From: Perkinsus chesapeaki
Lineage: Eukaryota > Perkinsozoa > Perkinsida > Perkinsidae
Reading direction: 5' to 3'
DNA length: 37,599 nt
Assembly: GCA_013115145.1 (NCBI GenBank)
Contig: JAAPAO010000344.1
Span: 1 to 37,599 of the forward strand
Within the stretch, counting starts at the first letter, position 1. Each line of letters starts with the position of its first letter. This document shows, piece by piece, positions 21,748-32,500 of this stretch. A program made the position numbers and the translations under genes. Below the pieces are notes generated by a model. It was not told where the DNA came from, searched no databases, and was given only the letters and a program-made list of their open reading frames with translations.

Positions 21748-21895
21748 TTTTTCTTCTGTTGCGTGTCTAGTTTTTCTTCGGAGTTTTGGCGTTGCGCGGT
21801 CAAAGGATGGAGATTCGGGGCGCCTCGGTAGTTTGTGGGAAATTGAACGCACCTTCATATTCTAAAGTACAGAACAGCAGTGCAGGGTTCAAGCT

Positions 21896-22606
21896 GTCGT
21901 ATTATACGACTCGTATGTAGTCTCCTAATTTGATGAGTGTGAAGGCTCACTCTTTACAGTTAGGGAAATTTCATGCGGGTTGGAGTCCAAGCTGGACTGT
22001 CCAACTGTTATACTACTAGTATTAGGAGTCGACTGAATATCACTAGTCTCATACACGGGACTAGCTCTTAGCTGCTAATTAATAGCTACGTAGTCAAGTA
22101 CTAAGCCAGCTACTTAGTCTGAGACTAGCATCGAAAACTTACGTGGGCCACGCATCAGACTAACGTTCTGTAGCACTGGCTACTAGCCAGAATAAGAGCG
22201 ACAGCTGCGAAAGCTCCAAGTTTTAGAGGATTGTCCACCTTTCCTGTGGTTGAGGCGTCCGAACGGAGATTATGCGGTGAAAGATTTTCTAATCCTTTTT
22301 GCCAAGCATCTAGCTTGAGACATACTCTTTCTAAGTTGAAGACGGATAAGGGCACTCGGGGCTTCATCCTCTGACTCCTGGAAGGATTCGCGCGCTTCGT
22401 GGGCTTAGTGCGACCTCTTAAAAACATACCGACGGAATGTACCGAGTATGACGGTCATACTCAATAACTACTGCTCAGTTATCAATGATAACTTATCACG
22501 TTCTCAGTATCAACATATCACACAGTGGTAACAGTGGCGAAGATCTGCGACAAGGCAAGCACTGATACATCTGTGCTTGCCAGGTTGCATAGACTGGCAA
22601 GCAACC
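21896..22606. repeat. Palindrome swarm block F
   Basis: One-base-centre palindromes begin at 21896 (GTCGTAT-T-ATACGAC), 22176 (CTGGCTA-C-TAGCCAG), 22444 (GAGTATGAC-G-GTCATACTC) and 22478 (GTTATCA-A-TGATAAC). Inverted repeats with exactly 10-nt loops occur at 22043 (6-bp arms), 22555 (GCAAGCAC, 8-bp arms) and 22575 (GCTTGCCAG, 9-bp arms), the last two sharing an arm. GTTGGA/TCCAAC encloses a smaller hairpin near 21980. Confidence 0.88.
22155..22427 (-). CDS. Hypothetical 90-residue protein with C-terminal hydrophobic segment
   Basis: An ATG-started ORF on the minus strand. It has a basic N-terminal third, a polar middle, and a hydrophobic stretch (LKLGAFAAVALILASSQ) about ten residues from the C-terminus, as in tail-anchored proteins. 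No family is recognised. It contains the one-base-centre palindrome at 22176-22190, which encodes LASSQ. Being short and inside a palindrome swarm, it may be spurious. Confidence 0.25.
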   Translation of the reverse strand: MFLRGRTKPTKRANPSRSQRMKPRVPLSVFNLERVCLKLDAWQKGLENLSPHNLRSDASTTGKVDNPLKLGAFAAVALILASSQCYRTLV

Positions 22607-22619
22607 TGAAGTTCCAAGT

Positions 22620-23084
22620 CCTGAACGGATAACTCCAACAGTCTTGAAAAAGTCAAAGGAAAAAGTCAACAGTGCACCAACACGTGTTATACACTGTACG
22701 AGGCCATTGTCTTGATGACAACTACCGTTAGACTCTCCGCTGTGTACTGGGCAGCGAAGCCTCGCACAATCGCATCAGGGCTTGCGGCCATCTTTCTTAG
22801 GAGGATGACAAATTGACATTGACAATGTCGTCTATCAGAGTGAGTTTGTTGCACATGGTGCTACTCGCGAAGACCCGCTCCGCCCGTAGAAAGTTTCTAC
22901 TAGAAACCCGAAGCTGAACTGGCCGTGAAAGCTGTGTTATATCGTATCCGCGGTGCCGAAGAAGCTCTGAATCGAGGCCCTGATAGCCATTCAGATGCGG
23001 TGGTCTCCGCCTTGGCTGCAGACTATCTAAGATAGTCTATCTTCACATCCTTGGAGATGCTGATTACCCTGCATGCATCTGGGC
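22620..23084. other. Gene-free stretch between swarm block F and the MULE relic
   Basis: I see no coding segment with a motif and no strong repeats. It is probably decayed transposon or intergenic sequence. Confidence 0.4.
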
Positions 23085-23543
23085 TCATATAGAAGTCCGA
23101 CAACATAGCGATAAACGACATTTCGTAGTTGCGGTCCATACTGGGAGCCTAAGTACGCGGGAAGCGCGACCTTCGATCATGCTGGCTATCTTGCCCAGGT
23201 TATGGTCCACTTCAGTGAGGACCTCGCGGAGAGCATCGCCTGAGTGTGTGTCTCTGTCTTTCTGGCCCCACTTGGTATTCTCAGACTTCCCAGCGTCGAG
23301 CAGGGCCCTCTCCCCAGAAATGGCTCCTCTATCCCATTCGGCACGGAAGTCTTCCGGATAAAACCAGTGCTGAACATAGGGGCGTGCGTCAGAGCGTAGA
23401 CAAGCTCGTTTGACACGCCCTTGGTTTTCCTTACGGAGGCTTAGAGACCACGCGGCGTGGAACAAGTAACCGCGTAGATTCTGATTATCGAGCTCGAACA
23501 CGTCAGAGACAGCGTTTCGGAGGCCCTTCTCGAAGTCTGTCAT
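23085..23543 (-). pseudogene. MULE-type (Mutator-like) transposase fragment
   Basis: A 152-codon open fragment starts with TDFEKGLRNAV and continues to GYLFHAAWSLSLRKENQG. This matches the MULE transposase DDE domain pattern, an acidic DFE followed after about 20 residues by G-C-LFH and a short G-terminated helix; the usual cysteine is Tyr here. The other catalytic acidic residues and the zinc finger are not seen on either side, so only a domain fragment remains. The tail beyond about residue 70 has no recognised match. It could be a domesticated remnant, but its surroundings suggest a dead element. Confidence 0.5.
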
Positions 23544-23962
23544 GACACGCTGTACATGGAACTCTCATCTGCGAGCTAGAATGACACGTTTCAACTCGCG
23601 AAGTCTTCGCGAGAACGAACCGGTAAGTCCTCTCTTGCTTGTCAGGTAGAATAGCCTATGCAAGGGGGAGTGAGGATCATATCGTACAGTGCAAGCTCGC
23701 AGAGTCACTCTGTCAGAGTGCCTATTCGTGTAGCCCTTATCCGTACAGCTGCAACACATAGTTTTGAGCAAATACTTCAAATACTTCCAACTTTGCATTG
23801 CAATTTTGCAATACTTCCTGTTCGCGAAGAAGCCACAAATGGACTTCGAGGACATATTCGTTGGCAAAATACTAGGATTATTAGTAGAATTCGAGCTCGC
23901 ATAGTTTTGCTCGCAATACCGAAAGACTAAATCTCCTCATTTTTTGCCATATCTTCAATCCT

Positions 23963-24238
23963 CTAGGGTTGAAGTGTGATAAACTTAGCAATATCAGCTG
24001 GCATCTTATCCAGGAAGTCCATGGATTTCTGGTTTGCATCAAGGGTGGCACCTACATCTTTTTGTTGTTGGTCAAGTAAGAGCCATTCTGCATAGAAGTC
24101 TTGAAACTCGATAACATTAGGCTGCGATTTCAGCTTGAGCCCTTTAAGTTTGCTCAACAGATCGCCTTTGCGGACCGTCTCGGACTTTTCATAAACACTT
24201 CTAAGATGCTTCTTCAACCCAGACAGTGATACTTTCAT
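23963..24238 (-). pseudogene. Copia-type retrotransposon gag-like fragment (UBN2-like)
   Basis: A 91-codon ORF from ATG has the pattern of the copia gag/UBN2 domain: a helix with LKKHLRSVYEKSE, then LLSKLKGLKLKSQPNVIEFQDFY, then a helix ending FLDKMPADIAKFI, corresponding to the usual L-x-x-LP-x-x-Y/F end. No zinc knuckle, protease or reverse transcriptase is found next to it, and no LTR is evident. It is read as a remnant. Confidence 0.4.
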
Positions 24239-24707
24239 TAGCTATTAGCTTGGTCCCTCGAAAGTAAACATCAGTAATCTTACATGCGGAGCCCTTCATA
24301 GATTGTCGTCGTGCCTTGTACCAGTTTGACCGCGTACGAGTTCAACCCTGTTCCAGCTTGCACTGTACGATATAATACTCACCCCGTAAGGGGTACGAAC
24401 TTACTTTCGAAAGAATAGATATCCGATCTCAGGTGAATAGTTTGAGCGAATGCCGGTGGCTCGCTTGGTCATAGCTTGAACTGCTACACGGCTTTATGAA
24501 GGCCCTACAATTACTTCTAGTAATACTATAGTATACTAGTAATTTACTGGTATACTTTCTATCAATGGAGGTAGTTGTCAGAGTCGACATGCTCGTGGTG
24601 GTCACTTGGCCTAATCACCTGGCTATTTTTGAGGAGGACTCAGCGCTTCGGGCATTGTTCGGCTTGCGCTGAGTCACAGATCGCTATCACAACTGGTGAT
24701 TCACTGG

Positions 24708-24860
24708 CTCACGGTTACCGTGAGGCTCACGGTAACCGTAAAGCTCACGGCGTGAGCTTCACATGGCACGCTCTACGCTTCATCTGGATTCCATGAAGCG
24801 GATGAGGTCTTTACTACTAGCTGGAAATGAAGGCCATCCAATAGCGGCTATTGAATAGCC
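24708..24860. repeat. Palindrome swarm block G
   Basis: CTCACGGT-T-ACCGTGAG begins at 24708, AAGCTCACG-G-CGTGAGCTT at 24741, CAATAGC-G-GCTATTG at 24839 and GGCTATT-G-AATAGCC at 24846; the last two share an arm. CTTCAT/ATGAAG with a 9-nt loop lies near 24779. CTCACGGT recurs three times within 50 bp in alternating orientation. Confidence 0.9.
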
Positions 24861-25401
24861 TGATGATAAACTCACTATACTAGCCGATGGCCCGGACCAG
24901 TTCCTCACTCGAGTACCTCACCTAGTGTGGTCACAGTCCAAGGGCTTCCCCAAGTTTGATGACAACTGTCTCCCAAAGTTAAAGTTAGGGCTCGTGATTT
25001 GTCACGGCAGAGCTTCTTATAGGTAGTCCCACCAGACAAGAGTCATATAAGCTTACTGTTGGCTGTCGATCAGTTTTACTCATTCACCGTTTTTGAAATT
25101 CAGGGAGCAAACATGGTTATAGAGTCATTCGAGCGAACTCTCGTGGCTTTGCGTGGCACGATGACCTCCCACGTTCTGGGTACGTACATGTTCAGTTGCA
25201 GAGTTCATCAAAAACGGAAATTGCGTGCGCATAAATTACCGTGAAATCCCCATGACGCAGAGGTTGGGAGTGTGAACACTGTAAACACAACGTATAACAG
25301 TGTAGCACAACGTAAGTGCTTACTCTCTGCCAAAGCTATTCAGTAGGGCACTCGGGTCTGCCCGACCTCACGTCTAACACTGACAAGGTCAGCGGACCCG
25401 A

Positions 25402-25853
25402 ATGTCCTACCTCCACTGGAGGTAGGACATGGCATGTCCAGGGGATGCGGAGCGCTGGCTTCAACTCGCATTTACTTAATCACGTTCCACATCCAAACAA
25501 TCTCCGACAATCTTCATTACTAGCTTGAACGGTTCAAGTTGAACCACTATATTCAACGTATGATTCAATTGACGTAGCGCGCCATTTTATGGCGCATCGA
25601 AAAATCTCTGCTTAGTAATATTACTCACGCTGATCTACTTCCAGTTGATCGCTACCATGAAAATCTCTCGAATTTCCGAAGATGCGCGGAAATTTCGGAG
25701 ATCACTGGAATACAGGTTAACGAAGTTTGTCCCTTTTACTTGAGGACGTCTCCCGATTGAGTTGGCACGCGCATTTACGAGTATGTACTACATACTATGT
25801 AGCGTTTGAATCTTGATGGGCGAGCGAAATAGGTTTCATTGAGTCAATGAAAC
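25402..25853. repeat. Palindrome swarm block H, including a 14-bp-arm palindrome
   Basis: At 25402-25430 the arm ATGTCCTACCTCCA is followed by one C and its exact complement. Further one-base-centre palindromes begin at 25524 and 25531 (shared arm), 25780 and 25788 (shared arm), and 25833 (GTTTCATTGA-G-TCAATGAAAC, arm 10). GCGCCAT/ATGGCGC with a TTT loop is near 25579, and AGTAATATTACT is an even palindrome near 25614. No gene is recognised in 24860-26250. Confidence 0.93.
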
Positions 25854-26050
25854 ATATTTGAGTGAAGTTATTCGAGTTGTTAAAGTTGTTTTAGTTTATT
25901 TTCCCGTCCCGCCCTCCCTGGTGAAGCGTCTCTCCAACTCGCATAATGTCGTCAACATTATGTTCTCCGGAATCGATAGTACTTCAGCGCGAGTCGGAGA
26001 AAATAAGAATAAATATAAACATGATCTTCTAAATAAATTCAAGCGCCGGA

Positions 26051-26212
26051 TCGACATAATGTCGACGACGAGTCGTCGGTGTGCTGTCGCATTTGCGAAC
26101 CACGGCATGTAACCTAAATGATGGGATTCATGAAAATTCAGGGACTCAGCCGAATGGGATTCGCAAAGCAGGAATGCCCATGATGCACATTTATACATGT
26201 AGAGTCTACATG
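26051..26212. repeat. Palindrome swarm block I
   Basis: TCGACAT-A-ATGTCGA begins at 26051 and CATGTAGA-G-TCTACATG at 26196; the latter overlaps GTCTAC/GTAGAC with a 3-nt loop. CATAATGT/ACATTATG with a 5-nt loop lies near 25943. This is the right end of the second swarm; none of comparable density follows up to 37.6 kb. Confidence 0.85.
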
Positions 26213-26250
26213 GTAGACACGAAGGAGCACTTAGATTATGTACTGAATGT

Positions 26251-26574
26251 CTACAAAATGTATACATAACCGTTTTGTCCATTGCCTATGGGAACCTGAC
26301 GGACGATGTATTTGTGATGAAGGGTTTTGATATAAGCCTCAAAACATTGTGAATCTGACGTACTGCTCCGATATTCTGGAGCTCTGGAGTACACTACTCG
26401 ACGCTGGGAACCGTCCGCACACTTCATCGCTCCACCAGGAACACGGGCATCGCATGAATTCACACAGGATTCTTTGAAGATGTTGTCGGCTCTACGTGTC
26501 GCGAAGTAATCTAGGATTAGTACTATAATTCCAACCGAAGGTTGCCCTGGGGTTTTCGTGTCGTTTTCAGTCAT
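26251..26574 (-). other. Open segment of 107 codons, unassigned
   Basis: The minus strand is open from a start codon (MTENDTKTPG...) with varied composition and four cysteines, but shows no signal peptide, motif or splice continuation that I recognise. It lies between the palindrome zone and the phosphatase cluster. Coding status is uncertain. Confidence 0.2.
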
Positions 26575-26921
26575 TGGAGGTTGGGAAAACTCCTACCCAG
26601 CCAGATAATGCTTAGTAGGCATGGTAATACTCGCCAACTGGGATGGTTGGATTTGTGCACACAAAATCAGGCTTCTCCACTCTACATAAAACTAAGTCGA
26701 ACTCGGCATGGAGTGCCTCTCTTTGCACACTGCAGGCCACTGAGCTCAATGCATTCACTCTCTGATGACAACATAACCACTGTCATTGTTAGAAACCGTT
26801 TCCATTTATAATAATGGTTATGCTAGATACTCATACAGTGATCTAATGGAACGAACTGAATGTTTGGTATTTGTAACTTCTTTACTATATAAAAACGCTT
26901 TTAGAATATCATCTTATATTA

Positions 26922-29420
26922 TCACGCTTGAGCCTCATCGTCTTCGGCTTTACCGATATCAGCTTGAGTGAGACCAACAAGATAAAGAATTGTTGACAGA
27001 TCTTTATTGTTAACTCTGAAGTTGGCTTGCTCCTGAACCTTAGGTTTTGCGCAGAAGGCAACTCCCAAGCCAGCGGTAGTCAGCATAGGAATATCGTTTG
27101 CACCATCACCAACGGCGATTGCCTGAATTAAGCCTTTACTATACTTTGAGAAACTCACAGAAGCTTACCTGGTCCACACGGACACCTTCGACTCTAGCGA
27201 GCATTACCAAAAGATCACGCTTCCTCTGAGGGGTTACCACAGGCCCGACCTAACAGGAGTGATCGCAATAACAACAAGTCCAGAGATCGTACCGTCTTGC
27301 CGGTGAGAAGGCCGTTAGAGTCGATCTCAAGCTCATTAGCATAAGCATAGTCCAAACCCAACTCCCTCTTAGCATGCTGAGCAAAGGGAAGGAAACCGCC
27401 TGAGAGAAAGTATCAAGAATCTCGAAAGGTCTCCATTTCTTACCAGAAATAACAGCCATCTTGAAGCCCATCGCCTTGAGAGTTCTCGTAAGCTGCTTGG
27501 CACCCGGCATGAATTTCATCTGACTATCGACAGCGTGTATCATATATTTAGCCGAGGATCCCTTCAGTAATGCAACCTGCGAGGACAGCGGTGAAGCCGA
27601 AACTAGACGTGTCACAGCAGCACTTACTCTCTGCTTGAGACTCTCGAAGAAGTCGATTTCACCGTGCATTGCTCGAGAAGTGATGGCAGAGACTTCCTTA
27701 TCAACACCAGCGATTTTAGCGAGCTCGTCGATGACCTGAGAACCCGCCATTTCGAAAATAAGCAAGAAACCGAATCTGCTCACCTCGCCCTCGACCAGGG
27801 TGGAATCCATATCAAACACAACGAGACGACGGCACAGCCTTGCAATGTCATCCACCTGACAAGTTATTATCCAACACGATTGAGGGAGACAGGACTCACC
27901 TGTACAGCGCAATCGACACATCCGCTCTGGACACAGTCTGCGCCGAGCAACTTCTCACGTAATGAGGAACGCACTTCCTGAAAACCGACAACTTTCCTTA
28001 GTGACCGGATAGAATCGAAAAGAACTAGACCTGACCGTGCCCGGGGCGCTAGGAACAGGAGACCCGGGTGTGATGAGGGGAATGCTCACGCAGCGTACAT
28101 CGGTGGACATCTCAGTGTCGTTGGTGGTGAGAACGAACTGAAGGGCACTCATTGCTCCTTCGGACTCATCTAGTCTTCTGATAACAGAAATGTTCATGTT
28201 ATTTTCGGCTAGAATCTGCCACAATAATAATCTATAGAAGCGATTTAAAACTATTCACCTGCAGAATCGTGGCCAGTGCGCCGGCTTCAAGCGTGGGCTG
28301 CTCGACGAGGGTGACAAGTAGGGAAGGAACTAATAATAAAATAAGCATCGAGGAGCACTAGGAGCGCGCACCTTCATTCGATTCAGCCTGCTGAGGTGTT
28401 GGGTTCTTAAAATCACTGTATGACGGCAGAGACGGCAGGCTTTCCTGAGAAGATTAAAGCAGCTATACTACAACCTATGGCGAATGGAAACGACAGCGGC
28501 TTGAGCAACGGTATCGGCGAAAACACTAACTCACTACTGACTGGAAACGACGACCGGGTTGTCCTCAGGGCGACTTGGAAGGATCAAAGAGAACAGGTGA
28601 GCTCACCTGAGTCGAGTACTGCATATCCATACCGCGGCCGTGAGTTATAAAGAGGATATCCTTCAGGCAGTCATCTCGAGAAGTAGGCTGAGGAATGATT
28701 TATTTACAGACCTCGAAAGTGACTCACATCAGTAACATAAATCTTCATTCCCATACAGAACACACCGTGAAGGTTGTAAGTGACGATTTGACCGATACTG
28801 CTACCTGAAAGACGAGAAAAAACTAAACTGAATTTCCGTTAGATTTTTTGCTTAGGAGGGATGCAGCGCCTTAGACTTGAAAGCTGTCCTAATACGTGTT
28901 GTATTTAAGAGATACTCCAAATGTCGCAGAAAAGGGGCAAGAAAATGATACTTCTAACATGCGAACGGGTGCACATTTTCATTCATCGTAAAGTTCCGAA
29001 TAGCGGTGTTTAATTTATATTTCATCCCTACGGCGAGATAGCGGTATCAGTTATGTCTATCGTCGCGATAGCCGGTAACCCATCCAACGGATGCCACAAA
29101 GCACAAGCTGGGCTAGAAACCGACCTGTCTTCACCACAGGGCCGAGGAGGAGCTCCATTAGGCCGGGGGCATCTGGTCCGATAACTCTGATATCACAACG
29201 CTCAAGTGGTAGGTCCGGCGATACGCCAGGAAGGGGCTCCAGGTCCCAGACACTACGGGCGAGAGGATCGGTCAGGGTGGTACCTGAGACAAGATGTACG
29301 AAAAGTAGAACGACGACGAAGCGTGCAGGAGGAACCTTAAAAACTTGCTAGCAGAAATTGAACTGTTAGAATCACGATCGAAGTTGCAGATAGATGTAGA
29401 TCCAGAATTATGGCTCATCG
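26922..29420 (-). CDS. Phosphoserine phosphatase, ACT-ACT-HAD type, catalytically intact
   Basis: Likely dephosphorylates O-phospho-L-serine in the last step of the phosphorylated serine pathway (SerB type), in the cytosol or a plastid-derived compartment. Gene order: an N-terminal segment with VIGPDAPGL (ACT1, about 29330-29100), small exons near 28816-28738 and 28665-28605, an exon near 28450-28378, ACT2 (28331-28259 and 28222-28092, LLVTLVEQPTLEAGAL...ILAENNMNISVIRRL), then HAD exons from about 27900. HAD motif I is FDMDSTLVEGE, motif II VISGG, motif III PQRKRDLL, and motif IV GDGANDIPML in the last exon (27122-26922). Introns are short GT-AG. The start is uncertain: a candidate ATG lies near 29416, and a hydrophobic stretch (RFVVVLLFVHLVSG) before ACT1 could be a targeting peptide. 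A catalytically decayed paralogue follows upstream in tandem. Confidence 0.9.
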
Positions 29421-29487
29421 ACAAGGACTAATTATGACATACTCAGAGTACAGCGGAAGGTTCTGCTGACCAATGAGAAATTTCAAA

Positions 29488-29505
29488 GTATACACTAGTG
29501 TATAC
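29488..29505. repeat. 18-bp even palindrome between the two phosphatase genes
   Basis: GTATACACTAGTGTATAC is fully symmetric with no central base. It is followed by CACTAATGT/ACATTAGTG with a 2-nt loop near 29527. It lies about 75 bp beyond the stop of the upstream paralogue and just before the proposed start of the active gene, so it could be part of a promoter or terminator. Confidence 0.85.
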
Positions 29506-29579
29506 AGTGTCATACTAATGTGTCACACTAATGTTGACATTAGTGTCGCTATTTTTTCTCTTTGGCAGGTCTCCTTCAG

Positions 29580-32500
29580 TCAGGCCAGAAGAATAGCCAT
29601 ATAAGACTCAGGTACTTGTGGGAAAGTCGGTTGAGCCTCATCAAGCGAGTTGACAAGTTTATATTGAAACCAATCACGTATCAACCAACAGCATGACGGT
29701 AGCGACTCTCCGCCCCGGTAAGCGAGAACACCAAAAGGCGAAGTGGCACAGCTTACTTCTAACAAATGCAACATTCTCATCGCTTGTTGCATCATCCTGA
29801 CTAGCCTCAGGCACCGCGGTGGAGGTTGTAGGCGTGAGCTGTTCCTCGATGCTCGGGGTGGCCCAGGAATCATTCGGGCCGGTTTGGGAGAGTTCATCGA
29901 GCTCACGGACGTGGGTTTCAGAGTAACCCAACAGGTGAAGGAGAACGCGCATATCGCCTTGCTGTTTGGCATTGAAATGAATCTGAAATAATAAGGGAAA
30001 GCTTAACCGTGGAAACAGCGATAATAGAAGATCATATATGTAAGGAAATGCTACACGAACGCTAGTGATATAATTACTCAACATGTGCTATTGATATCAT
30101 TAATAAGAATCAAAGAAGAACCAACCGGTGTACGATAAGACGGAAGTATGGTATGAAAATGAATAAAAACTCCTAATGTGGAGATGTAAAAGTAATAGTA
30201 CCGATGCGGAGGACCCGGAGCAATACAGGTACGATGAGACGGAAGTATGGTATGAAAAGTAATTTCACGTTCAAAGCTTACCCTGTAGCCACACTGATCG
30301 AAGAGATAATCGGCATGAACGTAATCACCAACAACAATAACATTTTCTTGACTGATGTTTTCCCTATCAGCAATAAGCCTCATATAATCAACCTGAAGAC
30401 AAACGATGCACTATAAGAACCGAAATAATACCACGTCTTACTTTACGGAAGTTGTCCATGAGCGTGCCATGTTTTCCTGTAATTCTATCAGTTTTGGGAT
30501 CTACCTCAATCTCAGTGGCCAAGGCGTAATCTAGACCAAGCTCCGACTGAACATGCCTAAAACAGGTGCAATTGGGGGATTTAATAGCAGCTGTTGAGAA
30601 ATCCAAGCGCAACTATAATCGGATTTTCCCTCCGGGAAGATTCGAATTTCAGCGATGCAATAACTTCTCTACTGTGCGACAAATTTTTGCAAATACAGCG
30701 GAGCGAAGCAAATTCTTACCTGGCAATTGACTGGGAAGCGCTGGAAGTAATAAGTGCGAGCTTGAAGCCAAGATACCTGAGATTCACCGACTTTACCATG
30801 TCGCACAAAAACCAATGGTTACTTCAATGCTTGGCATACTTTCCTGGCACCCTTCGTCAAACGCAGCTGCGAAATAGTTCTGGTAATCACATCTCTCGGA
30901 GCACCTACAACAAACAGCAGCGCTCGCCCAGGTGATCGATGCCATTATTGTTGTACCTTCCAAGGCTGCAACCAGGCGATGGCTGGTCTCGTTGACAGAG
31001 AGCTTTTGCTTCTCGCATTCTGCGCGGATGCCGTCGTAGTCTTTACCGGCCTGAGGAAGGGGCAGGCAGAGAGGATTTAGACTCATCAGCACCCAAGATT
31101 CTAGTTCCGAAAAAATATGTATTTGTGGAACCTTCATCAACGTAAGACACCGACTACGGAACATTGCACTCAAACAACTGCCACTATTTTGATACAGAAA
31201 TAACATATTAATTATTAATATAGAGTACATCTCAAATTTCAATCAATACTATATATTAAAGAATAAATATAATTAACAATTTAGAAATATTTCCTAATAT
31301 TTAATTGATAATCGAAAAAATAGCAACTGGAATATTTCCACAGTATCTATCTTCACGAATGTTACTTTCGTCCCTACTAAATCCTCATATCTAGAGCTCT
31401 TCCACAAACGTCAACGGTGGGAAGGTGAAGCATAGCGCTGCTCCTAGAACTCAACACCAACCTCCATCGACAGTGTGGAGATGCAGGAACAAGAGCATTT
31501 GCTACCTTGTGATATCCCGAGAAACTCTGTCCACCAAAAGTGCCAAGTTATACACTACAGTATTAAACAGGGCTCCGCGAAGTGTGCATGAGCGCCCCCA
31601 TTTCACTAAATCAATTCTGGGATGCAGAATCGAGTCCAACATCTTATTTAGCGTGTAAAAAGCAGTTCTGGAATCGATTCTCAATTTCAAAATCGGCTTA
31701 CTGAACGACCCACGATTAATACAGTTGGAAATTTCCACGTAGTGTTGGGCAGGCGGAATAAAGGAAGATTCTTACTTCTTTTAGCAACGTCATCAATACA
31801 TCATTCGTGACTAGCACTTCTGATAGACCGAAAACAACTAATGACTTCGGCTTCGGCTTTGAGGGAGCTTCATAGGGCCTGCCAAATATAACAACATTAC
31901 ACAAAAATGCAAACATGAAACGCTTCGCTCCGCTTCTCTTACCTTACAACCACTTCAGCTCCAACCTTATGGCAGACCTCCTGCAGGAGAAGATATAGTC
32001 TTTGACGACTGCCAACTGGATGCGATGCCGCGTTATATATATCTGAGGAAATACTCTAACAAAATCGATCATGTGATCGATTACCATCTTTAATGGGGAA
32101 CTCTGCGCCGAAGTCTCCCGTTTGACGAACTCTCAATTGGAGCGAATGAACCCAGAGGGGAGCGTCCGGATTGAAGTGCATGACAGAGATGACGTTCCAG
32201 CCTTCGTGTGTGGCCTGAAAAGCGGGAAACATGTCTCATTCTGACAGCGGAGCGTAGCAGATCAACTTACGATAGCGCACACATTGAGTAACAATGAAGG
32301 GGGCAAGCATTCCACTACAGTACCCTTGGGAGGATGATAAACAACCTAACAACAGACATTCCAATATTTCTTTTTCTGACACCTCTAGCCATACCTGTAC
32401 GAGGCAATCGTCCGCAGCGTTGATATCGTCATCTCCCTCAAGCGAGGCTGGGCGTTCCTCACCGTCTTTGCCTTCTCTGGTTTCGTCGTGGAGTTGACGA

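Noticed and set aside
7309-26212. CRISPR array as an explanation for repeated hairpins
   Set aside because: The hairpins share no sequence and have no regular spacing, and the DNA is eukaryotic.
25896-26282. 128-codon minus-strand open stretch
   Set aside because: Composition is irregular, it overlaps palindromes and no family or signal is seen.
28420-28650. Plus-strand 76-codon ORF
   Set aside because: Antisense shadow of the phosphoserine phosphatase exons and intron.
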